This document shows positions 7,744-15,951 of a DNA stretch of 64,000 bases, piece by piece. Below the pieces are notes generated by a model. It worked only from the letters and a program-made list of their open reading frames with translations, did not search any database and was not told the origin of the DNA. The stretch covers positions 1-64,000 of the forward strand of contig NZ_SPPC01000010.1 in assembly GCF_004570975.1 (NCBI RefSeq). Reading direction: 5' to 3'. Source of the stretch: Barnesiella sp. WM24. GTDB lineage: Bacteria; Bacteroidota; Bacteroidia; Bacteroidales; Muribaculaceae. Numbering within the stretch: position 1 is the first letter of the stretch; each line of letters begins with the position of its first letter. The translations under genes and the position numbers were made by a program.

Positions 7744-8278
7744 ATGCCTTGTTCTGAAGCTTACGCATATAGTATGCGTGATTGGACTGGTCAACACAGA
7801 AGCCGGTAATTAAAGCAAAATTGGGATTTATATATTCCACGACAACCATATAACCTTTTGCGCGATACCAAAAATATTCGCGTTCCCGACCGGAATTTTC
7901 AATATATCTGAACCGCGTGATACGTTTGTCGGAGGCGTTCTCTAAAATGGGCTTTATCCAATGGACGCGCACAGCTCGCTCTGAGCGAAACTCTCTCACC
8001 GTTTTTGCTGTTTTACGCCTATCCTCTTTGGCATCCCGCGTTATGACATGGACGAACTTCTCAAGCAGTCCGTCAAACCAATCGGGCAACCCATCCTTAT
8101 GTGAGCGATTGTATGGATAAGGCTTTATTATCAATTCGGCACCATCAAGATTTACCTTCTGGATTAAGACATCATCCTTGAATCTCTCATGCAGCTCTAA
8201 TATCTTGTCCTTGTCATCAACCGACAATTCGCAATCAAAATATGGCTGCAACATTCCGAGTATATCGTTATCAGCCAT
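7742..8278 (-). CDS. Hypothetical partner of the DUF3800 protein
   Basis: A 178-residue protein starting MADNDILGML. I chose the ATG at 8278 because it overlaps the 3' end of the DUF3800 gene by 8 bases, a coupling arrangement; an upstream extension would run inside that gene. It contains a Lys/Arg-rich middle and a C-terminal half (IENSGREREYFWYRAKGYM...) with alternating aromatic and charged residues, as in nucleic-acid- or RNA-binding small domains. No signal peptide or membrane helix. I do not recognise the family. Its tight coupling says it works with the DUF3800 product. Confidence 0.7.
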   Translation of the reverse strand: MADNDILGMLQPYFDCELSVDDKDKILELHERFKDDVLIQKVNLDGAELIIKPYPYNRSHKDGLPDWFDGLLEKFVHVITRDAKEDRRKTAKTVREFRSERAVRVHWIKPILENASDKRITRFRYIENSGREREYFWYRAKGYMVVVEYINPNFALITGFCVDQSNHAYYMRKLQNKA

Positions 8279-8990
8279 TTCTTTTCTTCGGTTGAAAATC
8301 GTAAATCGCGAACTTGTCATCTCCTGGCTCAGTCCCTTCATCAAGATGGTAACCCGACAATTCTTCGATAAGTCTTACAATGTGGGATTTTGCCTCGCTC
8401 CCATTCAGACCTCTTGACCTGTATGTGATAGCCCCGATTATAATATCAGCAAGCTGGATAAACTGCGATTCATGTGAACGGATATTCTGCAACGACTGTA
8501 TTTTATCGTTCGTCCTTATCATGTTTGTCAGTTCACTGTGTATTGAAGCAAGTTTGATTTTACCGTTATTGTCTTTAAGGTCAAGGAAAATTCGGTAAGA
8601 ATTGGCACTGTCGGAATTATGCCGGATAGAAAACCGGATAAGGCGTTCAATGACTGAATAATAGAACCGGTTATACTCATCACGCTTCAAAGAATGAGCC
8701 TGAATATTCGACTTGTTCTTGATAAGCACACTGCGGAATACCATTGATGACTCAAAAAACAAACGCAGAATCTCGTCATACATGGCAAGATGCGTGCGGC
8801 TTACAGTATTCCATTTCAATTCATGGAGGATGCCATATTTGCGTTTTATGCGTTTAAGTTCGACCTTATAAGCGTCAAGGTCTGCATCAGGCACAATTAT
8901 TGCCCCAATGCACATAATGTCGCTGTTATCAAATTGCAGATAACAACTCTCATCGCAAAATATTGAATATGCCTTTTGCAGTTGCTCCAT
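8271..8990 (-). CDS. DUF3800 domain protein (RNase H-like fold)
   Basis: A 239-residue DUF3800 protein. The N-terminal strand ends in the acidic signature FCDES (Asp13, Glu14). A second acidic site lies in FLDLKDNNGK, and the late helix has the QLADIIIGAI motif with its Asp. Known: DUF3800 is predicted to have an RNase H-like fold and is frequent on mobile elements and in defence islands; activity is mostly unproven. It leads a two-gene operon with the 178-residue partner. A minus-strand TAACTTTG (8995-9002) ends only 4 bases before the ATG, implying a leaderless mRNA. The likely role is nucleic-acid cleavage in element or host defence (inference). Confidence 0.82.
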   Translation of the reverse strand: MEQLQKAYSIFCDESCYLQFDNSDIMCIGAIIVPDADLDAYKVELKRIKRKYGILHELKWNTVSRTHLAMYDEILRLFFESSMVFRSVLIKNKSNIQAHSLKRDEYNRFYYSVIERLIRFSIRHNSDSANSYRIFLDLKDNNGKIKLASIHSELTNMIRTNDKIQSLQNIRSHESQFIQLADIIIGAITYRSRGLNGSEAKSHIVRLIEELSGYHLDEGTEPGDDKFAIYDFQPKKRNG

Positions 8991-8994
8991 ACTG

Positions 8995-9002
8995 CAAAGT
9001 TA
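8995..9002 (-). promoter_or_regulatory. -7 box directly at the DUF3800 start codon
   Basis: TAACTTTG on the minus strand ends 4 bases before the ATG at 8990. With transcription starting about 5-8 bases after the box, the message would begin at or next to the start codon. No clear -33 box is visible. Confidence 0.45.
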
Positions 9003-9091
9003 CTACAAATCCGTGAGATATGAAAACCTTGTCCGTTCAAAGAATATAACTCCGCTGGGATTTTTCTTTTCGCCCTCCCACATATTAGATA

Positions 9092-9131
9092 GGTTTAGTT
9101 TGTCGGGCATATATAGTGCCCGAACCAAACC
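9092..9131. repeat. Hairpin, second copy of the 7311-7350 hairpin
   Basis: GGTTTAGTTTG-TCGGGC-ATATATAGT-GCCCGA-ACCAAACC is nearly the same inverted repeat as 7311-7350, with compensated differences in the stem. It lies between the divergent DUF3800 and TPR genes. A more distant relative occurs at 17486-17529. Confidence 0.6.
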
Positions 9132-9237
9132 AAAATCGATGCTTAGATAAAGATAAACAGGCACGGTTAGCCGTTTTGTCACCGATTTTTTGTAATTTTG
9201 CATCTTGGAATGGCGGCGTAATAGGCTGTCATTGAAT

Positions 9238-10893
9238 ATGGATACAAAGAAACTCCTACATAGATACCCATTACTGATAATGCTTGTTGCGTTTATCGTA
9301 GCAAGTGTGGCTGTGTCGTGTGGTAGCAATCCGGAAATAGACCGTCAGTTGACCAAGGCGGAGGAAATTATGGAGCAACACCCTGATTCAGCCTATATGC
9401 TGTTGGATGGTATTGACAAAGAAACTCTTTCAACCAAGAAAGAGAAGGCTCGTTACGCCTTGCTTATGTCAATGGCTCTGGACAAGAACTATATTGACAC
9501 CACGACCTTTGATGTCCTTCAGCCGGCAATTGACTATTATCTTGACAATGGTACGCCCGATGAGAAATTAAGGACATACTACTATCAAGGGCGGATATTT
9601 CAAAACAGAGGTGACGAAGACAATGCAATCAACACATTTGCAAAAGCTCTTGATAATACGGTCGGAGCAAGAGACTCGTTGTGTATCGCCCGTACTCTCG
9701 TTGCTCAGGGCGGTTTGTATACTAATCTTTATGATTTTGGAACATACACAAACTGTTATTTGAAAGCTGCAAAAATATATAAGAAATACTCATACGACTA
9801 TTATGAGTTTGACTGTCTGATGAATGCACTTAATGGTGCAACTGTTCTGAAAAATAAGATGCTTGCCGACAGCATATATAATATCTGCACCTCGTTCACT
9901 CCGGTTGATAAATATCAAAGTCGAAACTTCAATGGGCACAAACTGACATATATTATCAATCTTGGAACCAAACAAGATCTGTCTGAAATTATTGGTAAGC
10001 AGAAGATTGATTCATATGATACAAATGGGTTGCTTAATCTTGCATTAGGATATAATATACTTGGCGACAACATACATGCAAAACAACTCCTTGATGAAGT
10101 GTATGAAAGTGGCAATAAAATAGACACTTTGAAGTATCAAGCAATCTTGGTTACTGTTTTGCGTGATTTAGGGGATTATCAAAAAGCATTTTCGACTTAT
10201 TGGGATTACTCCCATAAACAGGATTCTATTTTTAGCATCCAATTTGAACGTAAACAAAAGTTTATAGAGGAAAAACATGATTTAGAACTTCAAGCACAAG
10301 AGGCGGAGAGACAGAAGAGCCAAATTATATGGGGTAGCATAGGCATAGTGATGCTACTTTGCATCATCATACTTTCATATTCGTTATATGTAAAACGGAT
10401 AAAAATCGAACACGCCAATGATTTAGTCCAAATCAGGAATTTGCGGGATAATCTCTTTGAAACCGGTAAACAGCAAGAGGAAATGTCGAACAGAATTGAA
10501 AAACTGTTTGGCACTCGCTTCAAGCTGCTTGATGGACTTGCCTCGTCATATTTTGAATGTAGGGAGACCGGACAGGAACAGAAACGTATATATGCCGATG
10601 TCAAAAACTCTCTCAACGATTTCAGTTCCAATACCGCCACGCAGGAGCTGACGGATGTGGTCAACGGATACAAAAACGGACTGATGGAACATTTCAAAGC
10701 TGACTACCCCAAATTGTCGGCCTCGCAATATCGCCTCGCGCTTTATCTTTTCTGTGGATTTTCACTGCCGTCGATAAGCATATTCATCGGCACAGACCTT
10801 CGCAATATCTATGTCTATAAATCCCGCCTGAAATCAATAATTTCAAAGAGCGAGACACCTCGCAAAGAGGAATACCTCAAATATTTCGCCTGA
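9238..10893 (+). CDS. TPR membrane protein with C-terminal regulator-like domain
   Basis: A 551-residue protein, using the ATG at 9238 after a -7 TAATTTTG at 9193-9200. The N-terminus is a hydrophobic signal ending near Cys28 (VAVSCGS), which may be lipidated. About 300 residues of tetratricopeptide-like helices follow. A transmembrane helix (about 361-383) precedes a coiled coil and a C-terminal cytoplasmic domain with an HTH-like segment (LSASQYRLALYLFCGFS, then IGTDLRNIYVYKSRLK). Known: Bacteroidetes TPR/HTH membrane regulators have this layout. Inference: it senses an envelope signal and controls the downstream membrane-protein and barrel genes. A perfect 15-bp palindrome lies after its stop. 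Confidence 0.78.
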   Translation: MDTKKLLHRYPLLIMLVAFIVASVAVSCGSNPEIDRQLTKAEEIMEQHPDSAYMLLDGIDKETLSTKKEKARYALLMSMALDKNYIDTTTFDVLQPAIDYYLDNGTPDEKLRTYYYQGRIFQNRGDEDNAINTFAKALDNTVGARDSLCIARTLVAQGGLYTNLYDFGTYTNCYLKAAKIYKKYSYDYYEFDCLMNALNGATVLKNKMLADSIYNICTSFTPVDKYQSRNFNGHKLTYIINLGTKQDLSEIIGKQKIDSYDTNGLLNLALGYNILGDNIHAKQLLDEVYESGNKIDTLKYQAILVTVLRDLGDYQKAFSTYWDYSHKQDSIFSIQFERKQKFIEEKHDLELQAQEAERQKSQIIWGSIGIVMLLCIIILSYSLYVKRIKIEHANDLVQIRNLRDNLFETGKQQEEMSNRIEKLFGTRFKLLDGLASSYFECRETGQEQKRIYADVKNSLNDFSSNTATQELTDVVNGYKNGLMEHFKADYPKLSASQYRLALYLFCGFSLPSISIFIGTDLRNIYVYKSRLKSIISKSETPRKEEYLKYFA

Positions 10894-10946
10894 TGCGGAG
10901 CCTTGTTAGGCAATGTTAGATTTTATTTTCGGGCGTATCTGAATAT

Positions 10947-10978
10947 CAACACCTTACATCGGTCGATGTAAGGTGTTG
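10947..10978. promoter_or_regulatory. Perfect 15-bp palindrome, terminator or operator
   Basis: CAACACCTTACATCG and its exact reverse complement are separated by 2 bases. No T-run follows. The palindrome ends 4 bases before the -33 box of the next promoter, so it can act as an operator as well as a weak terminator of the TPR gene. Confidence 0.65.
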
Positions 10979-10981
10979 TAG

Positions 10982-11012
10982 TTTGTAGTCAGGCTGATTG
11001 GACGTAATTTTG
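10982..11012 (+). promoter_or_regulatory. Promoter of the membrane protein / barrel operon
   Basis: The -33 TTTG (10982-10985) and -7 TAATTTTG (11005-11012) are separated by exactly 19 bp. The leader to the ATG at 11037 is about 20 nt. Confidence 0.7.
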
Positions 11013-11036
11013 CATCGTAAATCAAAACCAAATAGT

Positions 11037-11339
11037 ATGATGCAATCGTTCAAATACGGACTTACCGCGACTGTGGGATATATGGTACTCCTTACAGTTT
11101 TGCTCGCTCTGACAGCATGGATTGAAGGGAACGGAATGAGCTACATCTACTACGACCTTATCTCTCCTTTCAATGCAGTTCTGTCGGCAATATGTGGTAT
11201 AATTGTGTTCTTTACCGGATACTGTTTTCCTCGAATCTTTTCGCGCATGGTTGCAGACTATAAATCGGAGTATCCCGATGTGCCCGAAAAATATGTTATC
11301 CAAATCTGTCGGGGAAAACTGATGAAAAGGTACTCATAA
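11037..11339 (+). CDS. Small membrane protein, interrupted by an in-frame TAA
   Basis: A 100-residue product from the ATG at 11037, 25 bases after the -7 box. It has two transmembrane helices (about 7-28 and 43-62) and a basic C-terminus. After the TAA at 11337-11339 the same frame stays open for 47 more codons to 11483. That stretch encodes two further hydrophobic helices (CFLASLFICIG and IIVWYLVAIGTLSLMAYI). The full protein was therefore probably 148 residues with four helices, and TAA replaces a sense codon such as AAA. This is a nonsense mutation, readthrough site or sequence error. Family not recognised. Confidence 0.6.
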   Translation: MMQSFKYGLTATVGYMVLLTVLLALTAWIEGNGMSYIYYDLISPFNAVLSAICGIIVFFTGYCFPRIFSRMVADYKSEYPDVPEKYVIQICRGKLMKRYS

Positions 11340-11483
11340 AATATCGCAACCGGCTGTTTTCTTGCAAGTCTGTTTATCTGTATCGGAAAACGTCCTCCGA
11401 TTATCGTCTGGTATCTTGTTGCAATCGGAACACTGTCCTTGATGGCATACATACGATATGGGCAAAAATATAAGAATCTATAA
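11340..11483 (+). pseudogene. 3' remainder of the small membrane protein gene
   Basis: Same frame as the 100-residue protein upstream, directly after its TAA. It encodes 47 residues with two hydrophobic segments and a basic end (YGQKYKNL). There is no start codon suited to independent translation, and only 18 bases follow before the barrel gene. Confidence 0.6.
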
Positions 11484-11501
11484 TCACAAAACGCTATAAA
11501 T

Positions 11502-11906
11502 ATGAGACCAATATTCATTTTCATTATCACTCTGTTCTGTGCTTTGTGTGCATTTGCACAGACAGAAACTCCTGACAGCGTGAAGGCACGGGAACTTAAC
11601 GAAGTTGTGGTTGAGGCTCAGATGCAACGTACCTCTTCCAATGTCACGACCTATTATCCTGACAGGAACAGCAAGCGTACTGCCCAAAATGCAATAGATC
11701 TTCTTAGCAGTATGGCTATACCTCAGATAAACGTAAATCCGATTGGAGGCACAGTGACGACACCAAGCGGTGACGAAGTGTCAATTTATATTGACATGGA
11801 GCCGGCTACGCAAGAGGAAAAAGATGCCTTACGCCCGGAGGACGTCAAAAAAGTGGAATATTTTGTTTTTCCAACCGATCCGCGTTTCAACCATGCTTCA
11901 ATGTGA
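11502..11906 (+). CDS. Outer-membrane barrel receptor, N-terminal part (frameshifted)
   Basis: 134 residues from the ATG at 11502: a signal peptide (MRPIFIFIITLFCALCAFAQ) and a TonB-receptor-like plug domain with a LNEVVVEAQM box and a DPRFNHAS end. The frame closes with ATGTGA at 11901-11906. Restoring one base in TCAATGTG to TCAAATGTG would read S-N-V-I-N and join the barrel part that starts at 11903. The two parts are one gene of about 697 codons (11502-13594) with a one-base deletion. Related proteins are outer-membrane beta-barrel/TonB-dependent-receptor-like. It follows the membrane protein gene by 18 bases past that gene's original end. Confidence 0.75.
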   Translation: MRPIFIFIITLFCALCAFAQTETPDSVKARELNEVVVEAQMQRTSSNVTTYYPDRNSKRTAQNAIDLLSSMAIPQINVNPIGGTVTTPSGDEVSIYIDMEPATQEEKDALRPEDVKKVEYFVFPTDPRFNHASM

Positions 11907-13594
11907 TAAACATCACATTGAAGCATTATAATTACGGAGGATATGCCAAGGTATCCGGTACCGGCAACATAATGGCAGGTTCCGGCAGTGGCGTTGCTTA
12001 CGCAAAGATGTCATATAAGCGCATGACATACGACATTAGCGTGAACGATAAATACACCGACCGTCATCACACGGGGAATGAGCAAACACAGGTGTTTCGA
12101 TTTCCCGATAATAATGGCGAAATCAATGAAATAACCCGCAGTAATCTACTTGACGGCAGCCGCTTTCAGCATAATCAATTCGGAGCCTCGTTCCGAGCCA
12201 AATACACATCAGACAAGGCTGTAATCTCCAACAGTTTCTTTTTCACTGCACTAAACACCCCTAACAGTTCTTATAACGGTAAACTGGTGTTTTCTTCAGA
12301 TGCGTTTGGCAACAGCGACTACACAAACTCGTTAAACTCGACATATCTCTATCCTCGGTGGAGAGGTAATTATTACTTTGACTTAGGCAACGGATTCAAG
12401 CTAAATGCCATCCCTTCATTCTTCTATCAGCACACTGAGTCTGACCGCAGATATGCCTCAGACAATACTGATATTAGAACTGACGCAACAGAGGATGCAG
12501 TAACCGGTGAATTGCAGATACAGCTTAACAAGTCTTTTGACAGATACCACACTCTTGACGTTAACATATTGGGCATTTATTATAATAATCGAGTGAAATA
12601 CACAGGTAATACTGTGGCCACACCGGAATTCAACCAGTTCGCTTATGGCGGCATTGTCGGATACACTTTCTCAAAAGATAGTTTTTACGGACAGTTGTCA
12701 GCAGGTGTTGCCGGGGAGTCTAACAAAATCAGCGGAGTGCGTACAAATAGTTTTATTCCTCTTGTAAATCTTAACACCCAGTATGCCTTTAATCAAAAAA
12801 ATCAGATCAGTCTCTCGGCTATGCTGAATATACGCCCCGTTGAGGCATCTGAAAAAACACCTGACATAATCCAGGAGAATGAACTGCTGTACAAGACAGG
12901 TAATCTTCATCTGAAAAATGTGAAAGTAAGTAAGGTCACTCTTGATTACACTTGGCTACCCAACAATAAGTTTTCATTGTCGGCATTTACAGGCTGGAGT
13001 AGAGATTTCAACCGCATAGTGCCTGTTTTCACGCCTGATGGTCCAGACGGTCTGATGATTCGCACTTTGGAAAATGACGGATATTATCAGGATTTCTATT
13101 TCGGAACGTCATTAACAGCCAAACTGCTGAACCGCTCACTGGTACTTAGAGCCACTCCGCAGATGTGGTTTGAGAAAATATCCGGAATATATGCCGATAC
13201 GAACAGTTATCTGTCGCTTTCACTTAACGCTACTTATTATATCGGCAAATTCTATGTCTCGGCGTATTATTCACCTGCTTTCAGGGAATTGGTATCACAA
13301 AGCCTTACTGCAACCTCGGTTAAGCGTAAGACTCATTATCAACTGAAAATCGGCTGGAGCAACGGCTCTTGGAATTTCACAGCTGCCGCTGTCAATATTT
13401 TCCGACGTAACTGGGTGGCAGAGACATCAAGACTCGAGAGTAAATGGTTTGACCAATATACTACCGAATACAGTGCGTCAAGCCATCAGTTTGTTAGCCT
13501 TACCGCAAGCTACACATTTGGTTTTGGAAAGAAAGTTCGGCGTGGCGATGAAATTCAGACCATGGGAGCAGGAAGCTCAGCTATCATGAAGTGA
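11903..13594 (+). CDS. Outer-membrane barrel receptor, C-terminal part (frameshifted)
   Basis: The frame opens at GTG 11903 inside the end of the upstream part and has 563 residues. There is no signal peptide. It begins INITLKHYNYGGYAK, the first strand after a plug domain in Bacteroidetes outer-membrane beta-barrel proteins (OMP_b-brl_3 type). Alternating aromatic/polar strands run through to the C-terminus (SLTASYTFGFGKKVRRG). On its own it would not be exported, so the gene is inactive unless the one-base lesion near 11899 is a sequencing error or is bypassed. Substrate unknown; the module with the TPR regulator suggests envelope sensing or uptake. Confidence 0.75.
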   Translation: MINITLKHYNYGGYAKVSGTGNIMAGSGSGVAYAKMSYKRMTYDISVNDKYTDRHHTGNEQTQVFRFPDNNGEINEITRSNLLDGSRFQHNQFGASFRAKYTSDKAVISNSFFFTALNTPNSSYNGKLVFSSDAFGNSDYTNSLNSTYLYPRWRGNYYFDLGNGFKLNAIPSFFYQHTESDRRYASDNTDIRTDATEDAVTGELQIQLNKSFDRYHTLDVNILGIYYNNRVKYTGNTVATPEFNQFAYGGIVGYTFSKDSFYGQLSAGVAGESNKISGVRTNSFIPLVNLNTQYAFNQKNQISLSAMLNIRPVEASEKTPDIIQENELLYKTGNLHLKNVKVSKVTLDYTWLPNNKFSLSAFTGWSRDFNRIVPVFTPDGPDGLMIRTLENDGYYQDFYFGTSLTAKLLNRSLVLRATPQMWFEKISGIYADTNSYLSLSLNATYYIGKFYVSAYYSPAFRELVSQSLTATSVKRKTHYQLKIGWSNGSWNFTAAAVNIFRRNWVAETSRLESKWFDQYTTEYSASSHQFVSLTASYTFGFGKKVRRGDEIQTMGAGSSAIMK

Positions 13595-13620
13595 GAGTAA
13601 CAGCTTAATCATACATAGAC

Positions 13621-13665
13621 AAAGACAGGCACCCCCGGCAGTGATTGTCGGGGTTGTCTGTCTTT
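13621..13665. terminator. Bidirectional terminator between cargo and mobilization genes
   Basis: An outer stem AAAGACAG/CTGTCTTT (13621-13628 with 13658-13665) and an inner CCCC/GGGG stem can form on either strand, with T3 on both. It separates the plus-strand barrel gene from the minus-strand mobilization operon. Confidence 0.6.
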
Positions 13666-13678
13666 AAGTTAGCAGGGA

Positions 13679-14596
13679 TTATTCGTAGCCGTCGGGTAAT
13701 TCCGGTTTGGCGTCTTCGGGGATATGGGGATTGGCTCGCATATCCTTAATTGATTGGATTTCTCCCCGAGTTAAGCGGGAGCGTTGCTCATGAGGTAACG
13801 GCTTCGGCTTTGATTCCGCCTGAGCCTTGGATTGTTCGGTTTCCTCGGACTTAGGTGGCTCCGGCGGTTCGGGTGTCCAGTCATCGACTGGTCGGAAGTA
13901 GAGGAACTGCGGAGCGTTGCGCTCCATATTGAAGATTTTGGTCTTCATGCCGTTTCTTTCCTCTTTCTTCCCATCGAGCATACGGCGTTCAAAGTCCTGA
14001 TATTCCTCGGTGTCTGTCCTCCCGATGCGGCTCCAGCGGTAGAGCCATTCCACTCGTTTGAGGTGCTCAATCTCGCTGTCTTGATGGAGGAACATGATGC
14101 CGAATGCGATGAAAATGACCGCGTTTATTACGAACACTATTTTGAAGGCATTTAGTTTGTTGCGCAACGCGGTTTCGTTATCAGAGCTGTTCTGCCGTTT
14201 CTCAATTCTTTTGAGGATGGCATTGTTCTCTACGGCTTTTTTATCGGTATTCTGAATTTCATCCTTGACAGCCTTTCGGATAGCCTTGTCATACTCCACT
14301 TTTTCAAGTGCGTCCAATGCACTGACAGTCACCGTTACCGACTGCGGTATCGGGCGTTCTCCGGCATTGCATTTGCGGGTAATCTTAGTCACGGCTTCCT
14401 CTATGTCGGACTTTCTGGCAATATCGTCAGGAAGCACAACCTTGACCTCAGACGGCATCGTCTGTGTTTGTGACGGTGGCGTTGCCTTCGCCGTGGTTTC
14501 GAGGGTCTCGATGCGAGTGGTGTGGTTGGTAACTGTCTTTTGCAGGTCGTCAATCTGCTCACCTTGTTTCTTGACGTCATCATATAGCTTTGACAT
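13679..14596 (-). CDS. Coiled-coil single-pass membrane protein of the mobilization operon
   Basis: A 305-residue protein that starts 3 bases after the relaxase stop. It has an N-terminal coiled coil (about 5-40), a Thr/Pro/Gln-rich linker and a second charged helical region (about 90-150). One transmembrane helix follows (about 160-180, VFVINAVIFIAFGIMF), then a Pro/Glu-rich C-terminus. Similar proteins sit behind relaxase genes in Bacteroides mobilizable elements and may connect the relaxosome to the membrane or coupling protein. That role is inference; the family is not named by anything I recognise. Confidence 0.65.
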   Translation of the reverse strand: MSKLYDDVKKQGEQIDDLQKTVTNHTTRIETLETTAKATPPSQTQTMPSEVKVVLPDDIARKSDIEEAVTKITRKCNAGERPIPQSVTVTVSALDALEKVEYDKAIRKAVKDEIQNTDKKAVENNAILKRIEKRQNSSDNETALRNKLNAFKIVFVINAVIFIAFGIMFLHQDSEIEHLKRVEWLYRWSRIGRTDTEEYQDFERRMLDGKKEERNGMKTKIFNMERNAPQFLYFRPVDDWTPEPPEPPKSEETEQSKAQAESKPKPLPHEQRSRLTRGEIQSIKDMRANPHIPEDAKPELPDGYE

Positions 14597-14598
14597 AT

Positions 14599-15555
14599 TC
14601 AGATTCTTCTTGATTTGCGTTTACGTCTGGCTTCTTCTTTCTTGATGGCGTTTTGAAACGCCTGTTCCTCCGGGTCGAAGCCGGGGCCGAGAGTGAACAG
14701 ATTTCCGACCGCTCCTATGGTTGCGTCCAGAACGTCCTCCACAAGAGATGGCTTTTGTGACGGTGCATATTCGACCGTTACTTTCGGTTTCTGCTGGATA
14801 GAATCTGATTGCTCAAATTCCTGCCTGCGGTTGAAATCAAAGAGGTTGTTCAGGCGACGATATGTGAACGCACGGTCGATTTTAGACCCGTTGACCGTTA
14901 TGTCTCCGTCTGTAAATTTCACCCCTATGTGTTTGCCTGTGTTGTGATCGTCATGAAATTTTACCTCAATTCCTGCACAGGCGAGGCGGCGCGAGAACTC
15001 ATCCCACGACTTACAGCCATAAATCGCCTGACTGATCCGCTCCTTAAATACTGGAATTTTGTCCTCGTATTTCTGTTTCAGCGGCGAGTATGTGAGTCCG
15101 TATTTGTCCTTGATAGCCTTTACAACACGGTCGCTGCGCCTGAAATTGTTGCGCTCGTCGACTGCCTTGCCTGACATATCCACACGGTTATAGACGATAT
15201 GGAAATGCGGATGCTCGGTTTCCAGATGGCGCACGACAAGATACTGGGTGTTCTTGATTCCCATACCTTCCATATACTCTTTTGCGAGCTGAGCCATGAA
15301 TTCATCGGTCAGGCGAGGCGCATCGGCGTTGTCAAAACTGATTGAAATATGTCCTGCCGGATTCTCCTTGCCGGGCATAAATCCATGTATCGCTTCAAAT
15401 GACTGCACCATTTTCGCATAGTCGGATGTGAAAATATTTTCGCTTCCGATGATGCGCCATGTGTCGGATGGATACTCTTTCGGGTCGTGGAATTGGCGCG
15501 TCACATACCCCACGACATCGTGAAACGTGCCGCTTTTAAGTATTCTTGCAAACAT
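14599..15555 (-). CDS. Relaxase (MobA/VirD2-like, MOBP type)
   Basis: A 318-residue DNA relaxase that should nick oriT and pilot the strand during mobilization. The N-terminal relaxase domain has the metal-binding histidines in TEHPHFHIVYNRV (His115, 117, 119) preceded by His110. The catalytic Tyr may be Tyr17 (in VVGYVTRQF). The C-terminus is short and basic (EARRKRKSRRI). It overlaps the MobC-like gene by 20 bases and abuts the membrane-protein gene, so the three form one operon. Small relaxases of this size are standard in Bacteroides mobilizable elements. Confidence 0.88.
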   Translation of the reverse strand: MFARILKSGTFHDVVGYVTRQFHDPKEYPSDTWRIIGSENIFTSDYAKMVQSFEAIHGFMPGKENPAGHISISFDNADAPRLTDEFMAQLAKEYMEGMGIKNTQYLVVRHLETEHPHFHIVYNRVDMSGKAVDERNNFRRSDRVVKAIKDKYGLTYSPLKQKYEDKIPVFKERISQAIYGCKSWDEFSRRLACAGIEVKFHDDHNTGKHIGVKFTDGDITVNGSKIDRAFTYRRLNNLFDFNRRQEFEQSDSIQQKPKVTVEYAPSQKPSLVEDVLDATIGAVGNLFTLGPGFDPEEQAFQNAIKKEEARRKRKSRRI

Positions 15556-15931
15556 AATCAGTCTCTTTATTGGGTCTTAATTTTTTGAGAATGTCAAACA
15601 TCTTATCGACAACAGCGGCTAATTTATTTGCCGCGCTGCGAAGTTTGAGCTGATGAAAACAGGTCATTGCCTGATTGAAATCGGAACTGAGATTTAGTAT
15701 TCCTTTGGCAATTTCCTTTTCAATCCCGCTCAGGCGACTGACGATAGTGAGCCGGAACGCGCTGTGTCTGACATACTCCGCCATCTTTACTCCGGCGGTT
15801 TTTGACCGCTCCAGAAGGTCGGAGTATTCGGCATCGTTCAGTTTGATTGTCACCACATGGGTGCGCTTCTCATCGGTCGGTTTAGAGGGACGACCGCCCT
15901 TCCTGACAGTTGGTTTACTCATAGTAGACAT
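15536..15931 (-). CDS. MobC-like relaxosome accessory protein
   Basis: 131 residues. The basic N-terminus (VRKGGRPSKPTDEKRTH) leads into a ribbon-helix-helix-type segment (VVTIKLNDAEYSDLLERS) and a helical MobC-like region. Known: such proteins bind oriT and open it for the relaxase. It is the first gene of the mob operon, next to the candidate oriT, and overlaps the relaxase start by 20 bases. An alternative start is the ATG at 15922, three codons in. Confidence 0.78.
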   Translation of the reverse strand: MSTMSKPTVRKGGRPSKPTDEKRTHVVTIKLNDAEYSDLLERSKTAGVKMAEYVRHSAFRLTIVSRLSGIEKEIAKGILNLSSDFNQAMTCFHQLKLRSAANKLAAVVDKMFDILKKLRPNKETDYVCKNT

Positions 15932-15951
15932 TGTTGTGGTTTATGTGGATT

